Below, in pieces: positions 10,709-23,954 of a stretch of DNA of 64,000 nt. The stretch is taken from the NCBI RefSeq assembly GCF_000003815.2, contig NC_049997.1:4389456-4453455 (forward strand), given 5' to 3'. Position 1 is the stretch's first letter. Each line of letters starts with the position of its first letter. This DNA is from Branchiostoma floridae. Taxonomy: Eukaryota > Chordata > Leptocardii > Amphioxiformes > Branchiostomatidae. A model generated the notes under the pieces. It was not told where the DNA came from, searched no databases, and saw only the letters and a program-made list of their open reading frames with translations. The translations under genes and the position numbers were made by a program.

Positions 10709-12639
10709 TTAACGATTTAAGAAAAGGTACAATCTCTTAAAATACAAATTGATGCAGCAAATGGATTGTAGAGTTGTAGAGCTGTGAACGCAAAAATCCG
10801 GACAAAAACAATACAATCATAGGATTCGGAGGTTAGCTTTCGTCACGGAGGTAACAACTTTCTTTGCGGCTAGGTCACATTTGGTCGTCGTACGATCTTG
10901 ATACCGTAGAATGTTTTTCAGGTTCTAGTAGAAGATTACATTTTGTGTAGCCAACGCACAGGTTTATCGCTTAACAACATATCATGCCCTTTGCCAAATC
11001 CTATATCTAGCACCTTGTGACAACGTCTGTCGAAATAGTAATAGACGTCGAACAAGGACAAAGCACGATGTCTTTGATTATTAACTGTTTGACGTACCAA
11101 CTACAAAGTAAACAATTCCAGCTCAGAAAAGAACATGAAATAGGTAGGATTTATGTGTTTGAAAAACGTGTATTTTGCTAGAACTATCGTAGAGTGGAAT
11201 TCGTTGCCACCAAGAACAGTAGCCAGGGTAGATAGCTTTTAAACGTTTGGAGTTAGTTGTTACAAGCTAAGTTTGTGCTAAAAATGAGACATCTAAGCCA
11301 CTTGGCAGATGGTAAACTGTAGCCGACTTCTGGGTTAGCCCCGGAGTCAACTTTGTTTGCCTTGAAAAACGACTCGCTAAGTGGTCGGGTGGCACACCGA
11401 TAAATCTTTGGAACGGTGCCATCGTTACTTACGCCTCCTAGCGGTGCAGTTCATCTACTTGTTTGTTATATCGACTGTTTTGTATATGCCACTGTCAGTG
11501 TAATCTTTATATTTGTGAGAGATACTTCTGATTATGAAATTCTAGATAAGGATTCGGACCTAGGGTTTCTTGAAGGAATTCAGAGATTTAGGACCCTTTG
11601 AGCTAAGACTAGACTGAAATAGCACAGCCAGTGGAATATATGGCAAAGTGCCAGAAAATAACAACAACAACAAACTGATCACTTTCCCGCCATTTCAGAG
11701 AAAACCCAGTCAGGCGTGAAGTTACAATGATTGACGCGAAAATGTCACGGCTTTTTCGGATCAAGGGCTAATTATAGAGGCTGTCTTTGCTTGCTTTCCG
11801 CCGCCGGGTCGGTCTAGTGTTCCCCTGACCCGTTCGTAACCCCGAAACTCGTCAGAATCAGACGACAGTGAATCGTTCTTGTAACTGAACACTACGGGGG
11901 TGTTGTGGATAATAGTTTGCCCACAGAAAACCACCTGGGTCCCGTGTTAGTGTGTAAAAAAAAGGACTCCAGGTGGCAGGCTAAATCCGTAAATCATACC
12001 CAAACTGCAAATATCTCATTTTAAGACCGTCCTTCTGTTGAAGAATTGTGTTACGAAACCCCCAGTTGAGCTATTATATGTGTTGGTATAGGATTCTACA
12101 TCATACAACCAAAACGTAAGAACAACATTGAAAAAAATCAAACGACTTCACGAGCGATTTTGAGAAAAATGACAAAGATCAGTACAAGATACTAGGAAGT
12201 AATAACTTTGTCCTATTACTACCAAAAGATTTTCCGCCAAAGCGTATACTTACTTAGTACTAATAGTAGGATTTAGAATGTACTGCGGAAGAGATTACAG
12301 TAGAGACCTCCCCAGAGAAACTTGTGCCATCGAAAGTTCGTTCTTTGCGCTTTTTTGAACATAGTCAACAAAGTTACGTCGTTGGTAAACGAAAGGATAC
12401 TCTCACCACAAAAAGAACCATAAGTTTTAGAGGCTTTAGAGGCATAGACTTCGTAGACTTTCCAGGAAAAAAATGGCATCTTGCCCGCGTTATACTCAGG
12501 TCGTTTGGCCTAGATCCTAGAGGTACTAGATTCGAATTCTCTGACATGTCACTGATATTTTGTGCCCATTGGAAAGGCACTATACATCACTTCTCACAGC
12601 ACCAATATGTAACAAGACCATAATATATCCAGGTCAAAA
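10709..12639. other. Intergenic DNA, nothing recognised
   Basis: Only short random frames. No repeat shared with the rest of the window was noticed. Confidence 0.45.
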
Positions 12640-12890
12640 GAGACGAAAAATCAATGTTCTGCTGCAGTATCAAGGTCATACACCAGGGAGCCCAAAATCA
12701 ACACTGACCTTCATCTTTCCAAGACCTACCTACATACCAAAAATCATTACAATCCATCTAGAGGTTCTAGAGTTATGATGACCACAAATATCAATAAACA
12801 CAAACACACATACACACACAGACACACAGACAGACACACCAAAAACTATACCTTCATTTTCATGGAGGTAGAAATGGGTACCTGACTGTG
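12640..12890 (+). repeat. Dispersed repeat, CGCTAGGGGGCCCAAA family, 3' part
   Basis: GTTCTGCTGCAGTATCAAGG, CTGACCTTCATCTTTCCAAG, ATTACAATCCATCTAGAGG, a CACACA/CAGACA tract, then a CTTCATTTTCATGGAG terminal hairpin. The 5' half of the family is absent. Confidence 0.6.
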
Positions 12891-12894
12891 TTTT

Positions 12895-13015
12895 GGGAGG
12901 TAAACGGCGTTGAAAAGAGAGACTCAGAGATAGACTCTGCCTACCAATACTGTGCCCTAGACACAGTAGATAAGAATCCACTTCTCCCACAGCCTCAAAA
13001 AGGCTATCACATTGC
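12895..13015 (+). repeat. SINE-like repeat fragment
   Basis: GGGAGGTAAACGGCGTTG, CCAATACTGTGCCCTAGACA, CAGTAGATAAGAATCCAC and AAAAGGCTATC follow the inverted order of the SINE-like repeat at 3673-4411. It directly follows the 3' end of another dispersed repeat (12640-12890). Confidence 0.5.
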
Positions 13016-14926
13016 CTGTATCTTTACCGAGAACAACTACAATTCCAATATTGTACGTTACGCAAAGATATGTGACAGCATTATGTTTTTTAATCACAGA
13101 AAACTTTATAAAATAAGAGTATGAGAAAGAGAGAAAGACAGAGAAAAAGAGAAAGAGAGAAATTCCTTCAGACACACCCCATGAGGATCAAATGGAATGT
13201 CCCTTTTGAATGCGAAGAATTCGCAAGTGTGAAGTAGGTAAGGTGGCCTACCGTCCCTGACCCATATCTGCACTTATCAATAGACTTAAGGACACAAATA
13301 GTTCCTTTTTGTTGGTGAACAAACTTCTTTTAAGGCCACGGGAGATGTTTTCGTCAGCAGGGAAGATATCGAGTTTCTGTTTGCGTCGTTTTCTTTTTTC
13401 CAAGGTTTCTCGGAGACAATTTTCTCACGGCACCTTTTCTAAAACCAGAACTAAAGTAAAGAACACCTCCATTCACAGGTGTTCGCGTCAGAACTTGCGG
13501 CCATGTTGGCCATTTTCCTAGCACCACTCGCAATGATACAGTGCTAGCTTGTTGGTACTAAATTAAGCATATCTAGATTTTAAACGAACGCTTAGATCCA
13601 AGTATGTACGAAAATATTTTTTCTGTACAACATGGCTAAGCCTATGGAGAAGGAGTAACCGGGAAACAAGCTACGTACTGTGAATGGCATTATCTTAAAA
13701 CTTTAAGTTTATCTTTCTTACAATTGATTAAAAATATCTTTGTTAATCCTTGGGCCATTATGAATCTGATATATGACGCATATTTTAGCAACAAAACAAT
13801 GTCAGAACTTTTTTAAGTGACAATCTTTAAATCGTTCCCTTCGGGGATAAATTTCCACAGACAATGTATAAGTTGTTCGAAAGATTACTGTAAAATGAGG
13901 TCAATTAACAAATCCTGTTATTGAAATGGCCATGTAATTAGAAATCTGTCCCAAGAGGCAGGTTATGTTATTCTTGATTAAGGTATGAAATTTCAGAGAA
14001 CAACCGTGGGAAGGGGGGTGTGGGGATAGGATTGTGGCAAGGGGGCTTTTTCTAATAAATCTTTATTGACACGACAAAAGTACAGCGACTTTTGTATGAG
14101 CGTATAATATTCAGTAGAATGTTTGGAACACTTTGCTTTGCGGGAATCCTTCCTAATAATTCTGAAAAAAATCAATATTTGTTTAGAAGAACGGTAATGA
14201 ATGTTTAACAACAGTGCCCCCCTCCCCCTTGCTAGAGTTACACCTGGCTCCACCTCTGTTCTATTTTTAGCACCCCTCAAGGCCAGAAACTGACACGGCG
14301 TCACTGTAACACCTGCACTTGACTGAATGGCGGGTTTCTGTCAACAAAGAGACTACTTTGAAGTAAAAGCAACACTCTAGATAATGTTTTTCTCTCTCGT
14401 AAAAGGGATTTCCAAACAAATTTCTGTCACAGGTCGCTAGATACAGGTGTGCCAGTGTCCTCGAGGCTTGTTTTTCCAATTTTTAGGCAAAATTCCTCCT
14501 ACTTTTCTTCAGAAGTTGCTCTACTTTTGCTCCAATGAATTCTTTTGAAAATTTGTCATGCCTTTTGGCTTGTTTTGTCACCAGTTTACGTCCTTGTAAG
14601 AGAGATGGGAATAGAGGTCAGCTTTCAATTAAAAACAGATTATGGCAAAGAAGCTGCAAATAAGATCTGCGTTCTCTCTAGCGTTCCGGAAGACATCGGT
14701 TAACCAGTGAATCAATGGGTGAGAAAATCTAGCAGTCTTTTAGTCTTAAGCTTTTAAAAAAGGAAAATAAATCCGGCGAAAGCCTTTTTTTAACCCAAAA
14801 ACTTTAGATTCTTGATTCTGCTCAAACTACCTTTTTTTTGCCAATTGTATACCGATCGTTAGTCCCTTTACAATATTTTCGAATCTATTGTAAACTATGA
14901 TGTAGTTGTGGATTTGCATCTTCCTA
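13016..14926. other. Intergenic DNA; short purine tract only
   Basis: GAGAAAGAGAGAAAGACAGA around 13122-13160 is a small purine-rich repeat. Otherwise nothing recognised. Confidence 0.45.
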
Positions 14927-15102
14927 ATACCCCACCCACATTAGGCGCGATTCGATCGGACGACTAGTCTGCGAGCTCTAAATTACGATGAGGCATGACC
15001 CTGACGGGAACGGGGAACTCTGCCATTTCTTCGTCGGCATCAGGGTCATGCCTCCTCGTAACTCGTCGTCCGATCAAATCGCGCCTAATGTGAGGGGGGT
15101 AT
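14927..15102. mobile_element. Foldback MITE with about 65-bp arms
   Basis: The left arm (CACATTAGGCGCGATTCGAT, GGACGAC, GAGGCATGACCCTGA) is the near-perfect reverse complement of the right arm (TCAGGGTCATGCC, GTCGTCCGATC, AAATCGCGCCTAATGTG). The loop is about 30 bases. No clear target duplication. Confidence 0.82.
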
Positions 15103-15142
15103 AACAGAGGTTGAAGAGTGAGATCGTTATTTGTTCCTTTTC

Positions 15143-15196
15143 TGTCATAAAATGGGTACCAGTCATAAAATGGGTACCAGTCATGAAATGGGTACC
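15143..15196. repeat. Three-copy 18-bp tandem repeat
   Basis: AGTCATAAAATGGGTACC three times with one or two substitutions, about 40 bp right of the foldback at 14927-15102. Both strands read open because 18 is a multiple of three. Confidence 0.85.
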
Positions 15197-15199
15197 AGT

Positions 15200-16947
15200 C
15201 AGAAAAATGTTTTCTAAAGCAACCACTGTGGCATCTAATAGTATGTCTGCGTGGTGTCAGCAAATGTTGACATATTCTTTAATCATAGAAAATTATCGAA
15301 ACCGCAAAAGAGCTAGATTATCAAAAGAGAAAGCATGAAAATATTCGTACATAACTTCCGGAATTCCGTGGGTTACGGTGGATAGAGGTGTAAAAATGTT
15401 GCTACAAGTTTGTTTGTTTTTTAGGTCAAAAGTTCATGCAAAGTTTCCTTTGTGTTCTTGTGAGTCACTCTCTAACAAAACGGTTCACATTTTAGTCAAA
15501 GTTTTCAAGAAAATAACAAAACAACCCACGTAAGGCCCTAAGAGCTTTGATCCGAATGCCGTGACTCCCGAGTCGAGCCTCCCTCCCAAATACTGTACCT
15601 TCGCTCATGTGATTTGCCTACCAAACACAAAGGCGGTGGGAATTTCAGAAATTCCACGGATTCTTCAAAGGTGTGAAGCAAGACTGTGGGTTTGAAGGAA
15701 TGTTTGATGTGGAATTACGGTTGTTGGACATGCAAGAGCAATGACTGAACAAAACACAAACGAAAGGCAAAACCTTTGCATTGCTATTTTTTTTTTTTTT
15801 TCAAAATTCTGATTTTATTCAAAATTTACTTCGTTTTCAGGCCAGGCAGTCTTCTAAACAGTGACAAAACGGTTTCATAGATCTTTGAGCTATCTGGCAA
15901 ACAAACGAACGAGAAAATACTTGAAGTCATAACGTCCCAGCAACAAATTCAATACTTCTTTCGAACAACCAACCACTCAAAGTCGACAATGGGTCGGGAG
16001 AAGACTAAAATACATTCTATTCTACATCCTCTGATCGTATTCTAACATGATATGACTTTCCTGGTTCTAATTTTTCTAAATTCATACTTGGCTAGAACAG
16101 ACGAATTCTTTTAATGTATAGAAAGCACTTCAACTTACAACCGACCAACTCACAACTACAAATAACCTTGCACGGTAACGTTACGACTTATTTCCAACCA
16201 TGGTCTGGAGATTGTCGAGAGACCGATGTCGGTTATATGTGACAGGGAATTAAAGCTACAAGTAGCAGGTGCAAAATGTAGGGTCACATATGGCGACAAA
16301 TATGGTGCCCACTTTACGACCAATTTACGAGTTTTTACGAGTGTCAGGTGTTTCTCTGGGCACAATCAAATATCCCGATAAGATAGCCCAACCCACCTCC
16401 GTCAAAACGTAGAAATGCAAAGTTAAAACATAAAAATGCAAAGCTTTAACGAAAATACAATTAACTCATTGGTCAAACCGATAATTGCCATGCTGTCATT
16501 GGTTGATTTCCTAATTATGATGGACAGCAGAATCTTTATATATACATATATAGATTATGTAACTGCCATGTAATTACTGCGTCGACAGTGAATATGTTTG
16601 ACTCTAACGTTACATGTCTTTTTTTCAAGAATGTATTAAATGAGATAATCCAAAAGATACTACCTTATCTATTGATACATTGTCGATAAATATATTGCAA
16701 GATGCTACATGGTACAATGTCAATTGTTTGCCCAACAGCCACCCACTACCCCACCCCTCCTTCCAGGACATTTTTTTTTAAATTTCAACGTAAAATAAGA
16801 CGGGACATAGTGGCACTGCACTCAAGTTATAGAACTTGATTGATCACTTGCACTTAACCTAAATATAAATAAATTAAAACAGATTCAAAAACTCAAAAAG
16901 AAAGTTCTTGAAATAAAAAGACATAAGATGTTGCACAAGGGTTACAG

Positions 16948-16991
<44 letters not shown>

Positions 16992-19093
16992 GCACGCACG
17001 CACACACACATAGACACAATGACACACATGTATACACACTCCCACAGACTGACACACACACAGACTCACAGAAACACACTTAGCCACAAACACAAAACAC
17101 ACACACACACCGACACACATACATGCATCCCCTCATACTAAAATCTTAGGAATTCTCTCTAACATCTCAATCGCATGATGTTTCTGTTAGTTGTATCCAA
17201 GAAAGCATGCTGTGGGAGGCGCTAATTTCCTTCTAAATTGTTCCGTCCAGCAACTTGGCCTTTAAAATGTATAACGTTACCAAATGTACACCACTATGTG
17301 TAGTTGGCACACATGCAGAAAATTAACACTATCTAGAAAACGTGAGGATCTTTCCTCCCAATATCCTTTCCTATATCAGCCATGTCAACAAACTACATAA
17401 TTTACTACCAGTTCAAAGGAGGAAATCAAGATTAGACAGCGCTTGACTCAACAGTAGTTTTATCGTTCAGAAATTTATAGAGAGAACGTGTTTGAGTTTT
17501 AATGGTTTGTGCAAATAAGGTGACATGTCGATGATGCGATCTTTTAAGACCACCGACCCTTATCTTAGGAAGGAAAAGTGATACTGTCCTTTTTAAAGAA
17601 ATTACACTTAACCTTGACCTCCAGGAATACCATTCTGTAGCATAAGACCTAATTACTGACCTTCCTCTTGACCTTTGACCTTCTAACGCCACGGTATATG
17701 ACGCTTCTATTCAGAATGTTTCTTGTATCAAAGTGGGACAGTTCCGAGTTCACAATACCGACAAGGACGCTGAAGAAATAAGAACACCTCAGACTCTTTA
17801 AGACGTTGTCAGATTTCCTTGCCAGTCCAATTTCTTTTCTGACAACCTCGAAGAAGTCTTCAGCTTGACAGAATCATTATTTTCGGGGTTTTATCGGTAC
17901 AAAAGATCACATGTTTAGTACTGTAGCCTTGGTTTATAGAAAGCCCGTGTTCCCATTAAATGCTCTGATAGGCACAAATAATCTGCGTGTCCTTGTGGTA
18001 ACTTATTTGGACTTTAAAAGTCACCGCATGGGGCCACAAGGGTCATGATCTGTCAATGTGTCGCGGACTCAATTTTAAAGTCGGGTCTATAAATGTTTAG
18101 TAAGATGTGAAGCACGTATACCTAAACTGACCGCCTGTGTATTCTCTTTTGCAGTAGAAGCTGTGAATAAAATAAAGAGGTTTCGTAAATCCCACACTTT
18201 CAGAAATGAAATCTTGAAATGAAATTTTGGGTTTTAGGTGCGGGTCAAAGACCATTGCAAACGTAAACATTGCAAAATATGATAAAATATAAAATAAAAA
18301 TATTACCTTACCTAAGACGATCATATCACTATCGTACGTTGAACGTACCATGATCGTACGACATATGTGACCTGGCCCTAAGTGGGTCGTGTTGAACACG
18401 TTAGGTCAGGTGATATGCAACAAGAAGAAACAGACGTAAACAACAAACACACTGTTCTAAACAAATGTGTTTACTCTTCTTAGATAAACCCTTGTTTACG
18501 GCTCGGTCAGTAGGCATTGTGTAAATAAGGTCAACACAAAACAACATCTAGACATTAATATGACGCTTTTTGAGTGTTTTTGAAATTTCTTTAGGTAATC
18601 GTTGTCTGACACTATATAGGTCACCAGAAGCACTTGGTAATCATACTTTTAGATAAAAAAAACATAAACAATTTTTTCTTACAGCAAATGACTTTACACA
18701 TATTTAGATGTGCTTCTGAAAAGTATTATGCTTTTTTTATCTACTCCACATTTTTCAGACTGTTTTCAGTTGTTTTGATGTTTTGAGGAGGTGTGGCTCT
18801 CTCCTTACGTGTGTGGGCTGAGCAAACCTTACAGGTATTAAGTCCCTTTTTGAAGTGAGAGTGTAGTATGTCTAAGTAGAGGCTACGTGTGCGTGTACCG
18901 GAACCGTTACGCCAGAATTCCCTTTGTTTATAACATGAGAAGCTCCAAGCTAACTGATTTAGAAGCTGGCTTTGTGCTTTGAGGGGATTTGTTGTTGGAT
19001 TACCTGCGTTTCCAATTTGGCTCACTCAGGTATTTGTGGTATGAAAAAGGACTCGTGTAGCAAATCGCTCATGCGGGCGCCTCGCTTTGTGAA
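15200..19093. other. Intergenic DNA apart from the (AC)n tract
   Basis: No coding sequence recognised. CGTACGTTGAACGTACCATG, ATCGTACGAC near 18333 is a short clustered-palindrome stretch that may be a transposon remnant. Confidence 0.45.
16950..17125. repeat. (AC)n microsatellite, degenerating rightwards
   Basis: A pure (CA) run to about 16987, then CACG steps, then interrupted ACACAC with GACA and TACA variants. Confidence 0.9.
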
Positions 19094-19790
19094 AGACATT
19101 GAAGTTATACTTCAAATAAACAGAAATTACGCTTAAAAACGGAAAATATGCTAACGATCTATACGTTCTGTAGGTGAAAAGGGAGGTAAATGTAGTCATA
19201 TAGCCTTAGGCTGAAGGGGTAGTGGGTAGTGGGATGTTACCTGTCTCTCTTTATCTCTGTTTCTGTCTCAAGACATTGAAGTTATGCTTCAAATAAACAG
19301 AAATTACGCTTAAAAACAGAAAATATGCTAACGATCTATACGTTCTGTAGGTGAAATTTGAGGTAAATATTAATGTAGTCCTGTAGCCTTAGGCTGAAGG
19401 GGTAGTGGGTAGTGGGATGTTACCTGTCTCTCTTTATCTCTGTTTCTGTCTCAAGACATTGAAGTTATGCTTCAAATAAACAGAAATTACGCTTAAAAAC
19501 AGAAAATATGCTAACGATCTATACGTTCTGTAGGTGAAAAGGGAGGTTAATGTAGTCCTATAGCCTTAGGCTGAAGGGGTAGTGGGTAGTGGGATGTTAC
19601 CTGTGTCTCTTTATCTCTGTTTCTGTCTCAAGACATTGAAGTTATGCTTCAATTAAACAGAAATTACGCTTAAAAACAGAAAATATGCTAACGACCTATA
19701 CGTTCTGTAGGTGAAAAGGGAGGTAAATGTATAGTTCCATATCCTTAGGCTGAAGGGGTGGTGGGTTGTAACCCACTGTCCCTAGGATCT
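19094..19790. repeat. Tandem array, four copies of a 177-183-bp unit
   Basis: Units start with AGACATTGAAGTTAT at 19094, 19271, 19454 and 19631 and are highly similar (177, 183 and 177 bp spacing). Each carries ATTACGCTTAAAAAC, AACGATCTATACGTTCTGTA, a GTAGTCCTATAGCCTTAGGC block, GGGTAGTGGGTAGTGGGATG and a pyrimidine tail. The fourth copy continues past GTGGGTTGTAACCCACTGTC, which resembles the SINE-like family, so the unit seems to have captured a SINE end before amplification. Confidence 0.88.
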
Positions 19791-19964
19791 AAAATCTTTG
19801 CTATTTTTGTTCCATTGTTATTAATTTCTAGCTAATTCTGTATATGAATTTTCCTGAGTATACAACTTTGGACCTGGGCCAAGTCAATCTTCCTATCCTG
19901 CCAGTTTCCGGTTACACTATCTTCTGACTTACATTCTGTCACTCTACATTGTTCAGGTATACGT

Positions 19965-20045
19965 AACTGCGGACACACACCAACACAAACAAGCAAACAC
20001 GCAAACCGAAAACTATACCTCCATTTAAACGGTGGTAAACATTCG
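19965..20045 (+). repeat. 3' fragment of the CGCTAGGGGGCCCAAA repeat family
   Basis: ACACACACCAACACAAAC, then AAACTATACCTCCATTTAAA and CGGTGGTAAAC, which matches the (CA)-rich tail and terminal hairpin of the copy at 12640-12890. Confidence 0.5.
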
Positions 20046-20290
20046 ATATTCCTACAAACAGACGACAAAGCTATACGTGCTGGACAACGAAAAAAGTGAC
20101 TGCGAATAGGCTACATATATTGTATCTTTCAACTATGCCATGTTGTAGCGAATAGATTACAAAGTCTAGTCGTACAATCAATATAAAGCCTCATATGGAT
20201 ATAACAATAAAGCAAAGATGTAACGTTTGCTACAGTACAGTGCCTTCCAGTAGTACAGTACTCTTGACACAGTGGAAAACAACACACTGT

Positions 20291-20350
20291 CCCTCTCTCT
20301 CTCTCTCTATCTGCGTCTCTCTCTGTCTCTGTCTCTCTCTATCTCTTCAT
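20291..20350. repeat. (TC)n microsatellite
   Basis: TCTCTCTCTCTCTCTATCTG and similar, interrupted pyrimidine repeats. Confidence 0.85.
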
Positions 20351-21273
20351 CTCGAATTATTTGACCATCGGGGCACCTGTCAACCAGTTTTCTCAGCTCT
20401 TCTCATTTTTTGGGGGTGTTTGTCTTAGTGTTTCGCCTAGTGTCACGCCTGTCCAATCTATATCATCTTTCAAAAAGGACTACAGAGCCATTAGTACATT
20501 ACCCCATTCATCCAGCCCTTCTCCTTTCCAACCCGATCTAGCGGTCGCTTTCCGAGTGATTCGGGTGCGCTGGCACCTAGACCTAATTCTCAGCTTAGAC
20601 ATAGGGGCCTGCTCAGACCTATTACAATGATGTAATGTAAACATGGCGAGGTACAGACGCCAAAGTGGCACACTACTAGTCACCCTTCAGTCCAGGGACT
20701 CTAGCTGTCAAAAACGCCGGGTACAACTGGATGTAGGACTTACAAAACTAGAAAGAGTCTAGTATGGAAAGCAAGGAACAAACTGGACAATAACATTCCT
20801 TAAGTTATGAACTGCATGTTCGAGTTTTCCTTACCCTACTGAAACTAAGTCTGTTCTACGATCCAGAAACGTTGAATCTCACATGTCAACTCAAAATCAG
20901 TTTCGATGGGACCTACATAAAGCTACCATGTCGGGCACAAAAAGGGTATGTCACCCCGCTGGGGACGGGACGGTATAACACCGACTGAAATCTACTAGTA
21001 CTACTACTAGGGCACAGAACATATCCTTGACACAACATGTTACTCTCAAAACAATGTATTGAGTCTCCCACGGCTGTCGACCAACATCAAGTAAACTTTT
21101 GCTTGACATTGCTGTCTAGTCAAGCAGGAATGTTTTTCGTTCGTCCTCATTTGGAAATCAAGACAAGAGGCCGAGTGCACTGTTGAACTATGACTTTTTA
21201 ATATTGACACCTAAATCAAAGATACCAGGATAGAATGATATGTGAGAGGACGGGACTGAGTGGAGTGAAATAT

Positions 21274-21452
21274 TACAATGCTTAGGTTCGGCTATGACTG
21301 TTTTTGACATGTTTTAGACGCTTTTTTGGGGGGGGGGGTCTAAATTGTATTGTTCGCCGACAAAACGAAGTACATAGTAAGACTAAGAAGTCTGACCAAA
21401 TACTTAAAACACGTTAAAATTCAACCAAAGCCGAACCTCTGCTGTCAGAGTA
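21274..21452. mobile_element. Diverged foldback MITE of the CAGAGGTT family
   Basis: Inverted ends TACAATGCTTAGGTTCGGCT and AGCCGAACCTCTGCTGTCAG are related to the ends of the intact copy at 36160-36379. The flanks GTGAAATAT (21265-21273) and TTGAAGTAT (21453-21461) agree at seven of nine positions. A G11 run lies near the centre. Confidence 0.65.
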
Positions 21453-21533
21453 TTGAAGTATGTTAAAACTTTTTCTGGACTCATTTAAGTCCCTACAAAG
21501 CTTTGTGAATCACTAGTGCACTCATGATCATGA

Positions 21534-21732
21534 CATGCATTTTAAGTTTGCGGAGATTTAATTTCGGGAAAAGGGACGTTTCGCGGTGGTTTTAAGTTCG
21601 TGGTAGCACCATGCACTGACTGTAGTCCCTTACTGCCATGGAAAATGTTCGCGGTGGTTTTTGATTCGCGGTGAAGCGGCCACCGCGAAAACCGCGAACA
21701 TGAAACCACCGCGAAAGTTTCTGCATTTACAG
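21534..21732. mobile_element. TA-flanked MITE, CTGTAAATG ends, copy 2
   Basis: Same interior CGCGGTGGTTTT and CCACCGCGAA blocks and right end TTTCTGCATTTACAG followed by TA. The left terminus is degraded (TGCATTTTAAGTTTGCGG). Confidence 0.78.
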
Positions 21733-22609
21733 TACTCTGACTCAGCGTAATTGAATTTGAAGACAACAACATTGCCAGAAACGAAAAGCTTCCCAATTAC
21801 AAGAAAAAAAAGGAATGTAGCTTTTCAAGAAGTAAAAGCCACCACAAAACAAACCTTTACAACAAAAAGAATGTTCGTCTTGTAGTTTTAAGTGCAGATA
21901 GGGACTATATTGTCCGAATCTTCCTTGTTGATGGAAACTTCATACGTTAGTGACAGCCTTGAGAGGGTGTTTACAAAGGGTCCCCCTTATCTTTAAGCGT
22001 TACAGAACTGTCCGGGGCTTTGGATAAGTGGGGCACTTTTACTAACATAAACAACGACAGGCGCGACCCTCAGTTCTCTCTGTCACACGAAGAGATAAAC
22101 AACGCGTGATATACAGATGAAAGGCTGTCACCTCCGCCCCCCTCCCCCATGCACACTTACCTCTTCACATTACTTAAACCAAGGACCTTATTTAGAATAT
22201 AATATCTTATATAACGTCATTACTTAAACTAAGAAAGTAAATTCTATGGATGACATAACGCGCTTATTAATTTTTGCCTGATTTAAAACAACAGAAATGA
22301 TAAACATGACGAGAAAGTACCGGAATTGGAAATATATCGTGTTGTAGCCTTGATTGTGACACAAGTGAGGAACATATAGCCATGACTGTAGTTCTAGAAT
22401 TGAAAGTACTTCGACAGTCAAAGTTGCATTGGCTGTAATTGTCAAATTAGTAAGCAGTACCAGTCTAGCACACTAGTATCACTTTGCGTACCTCTTAGAC
22501 AAAAGACCTGTTAGTTGCTACCGTATTTTGTCGCTTTTAAATTCTTGTTACAAATGTTTATAATGTCTTTTTGGAAAATGCTGTCTCAAGACCCTTGTAG
22601 GCTGCGTTG

Positions 22610-22690
22610 GTTTTGTTTGTCTGTCACATCCCGCTTGAAAATCTTACGACATCATAATCGCACGACTACCTATGACAAATGTGACTGTAC
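22610..22690 (-). repeat. Dispersed GTCGTGCGATT repeat, copy 1
   Basis: On the minus strand: GGTAGTCGTGCGATTATGAT, GTCGTAAGATTTTCAAGC, GGATGTGACAGACA. The same phrase occurs at 29095-29200 and 46980-47060. Boundaries and class unknown. Confidence 0.55.
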
Positions 22691-23954
22691 CGTGATATTA
22701 CAAAGAAAATGTATTTCTCCCATCTATGACGATGAAACTAGCTACCGTGGGGTTGTAGACACGTGCTAGTCTTCAGCATTCTTATGGCAGCTAGGCTTAT
22801 CATTTTGCAAACAAACGCAACCACAAACCACCATGTTATACAGGCTATAAAAGCTATGAAACAACATTAAACTTAAGTTTAGTAGTCTGAAAACAGAATG
22901 AAAATATTTGGACACCTCTCTGTTTTTGTAATGTTGAGCACGGACACAGTGCATACCGCAACTTTGAACTTATGTTACATTTGGATGCTTTTATTAGAAA
23001 TGGACAACTATGGTTCTATAATACGGGCAATCTAAAGTTATTTAGTGACATGGGCGTTCTATGTAGACAATTGTGTCTTGTGTTACATTCGCATGTTTAA
23101 AATCAATTCCTTGACCTGTTGTTTGGATGCTTTCATTACAAAAATGGCTGACTTAAACGAAACCGAAATATGGACTTCTTTTATTGACTTGTACAGAACG
23201 GACGATCCTTGGGGAGATGTTTCTGTTGTGCTGTCCGTTGCCATGGTTTCATACATCACTAAATCTATACGCACCAATGAGGACACGTCCTAGGGGAGGG
23301 TGTCAGTCTGGGAACCTACCGATGTGAATCCGAGAAGGGGGAGGGATCGGCGACGAATTGCCGACATTGGCAAAATTTCTAGACGGTAGTATAAAAAGAA
23401 TAGACATGGTGTGATGATAAATCGAGCTCTTATTACATAGGAGCTCTTTATTTATCATGGTACTATGTTTATTTTGCTCCTGTGTAAGATTTGGTATCTA
23501 TTTCACTATCAAACTAGTGAAACATGGTAAAGCTATAACAGGATATTCTACCTTGACCGTCTGTCTGTTATGACCTTGAAGTTGACATACTTAGTCCCAT
23601 CTGCTACTGAGTCAAGCACGCAAAGCTATTTAATCACGTTAACTTGGCACAACTTGGAAAAAACAACAACTCTAAAACCATGTCAGATTCAAGCAAATTC
23701 CGGACGCCGAGTAACATATAGCCTCGGACCCATCAATCACCTGCAAAATTAGCCACGCAATCACACATAATGAAGAAAACGCTTCGCTACCCTCAAATGA
23801 GTCAATATTCCCAGGCTAACTAATTCCACGTGCCGTCTTATTTTTCTTCACACAGACAGAATTCAGCTGGTCTAATGACTTCTGATCATTTGGTATAAGT
23901 GTTACAGATGTAAATCAGTTATCCTCTTTAAAGCTTCTATATAAAAATGTTCTT

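Larger units (their letters stand above)
19791..23954. other. Intergenic DNA outside the listed repeats
   Basis: No gene-like sequence apart from the repeats at 19965, 20291, 21274, 21534 and 22610. Confidence 0.45.

Noticed and set aside
14964..15338. Open frames on both strands with a repeated DWYPFY-type peptide
   Set aside because: Produced by the foldback MITE and an 18-bp tandem repeat, whose unit is a multiple of three.
16874..17120. Cys/Val-rich frames
   Set aside because: Translation of the (AC)n microsatellite.
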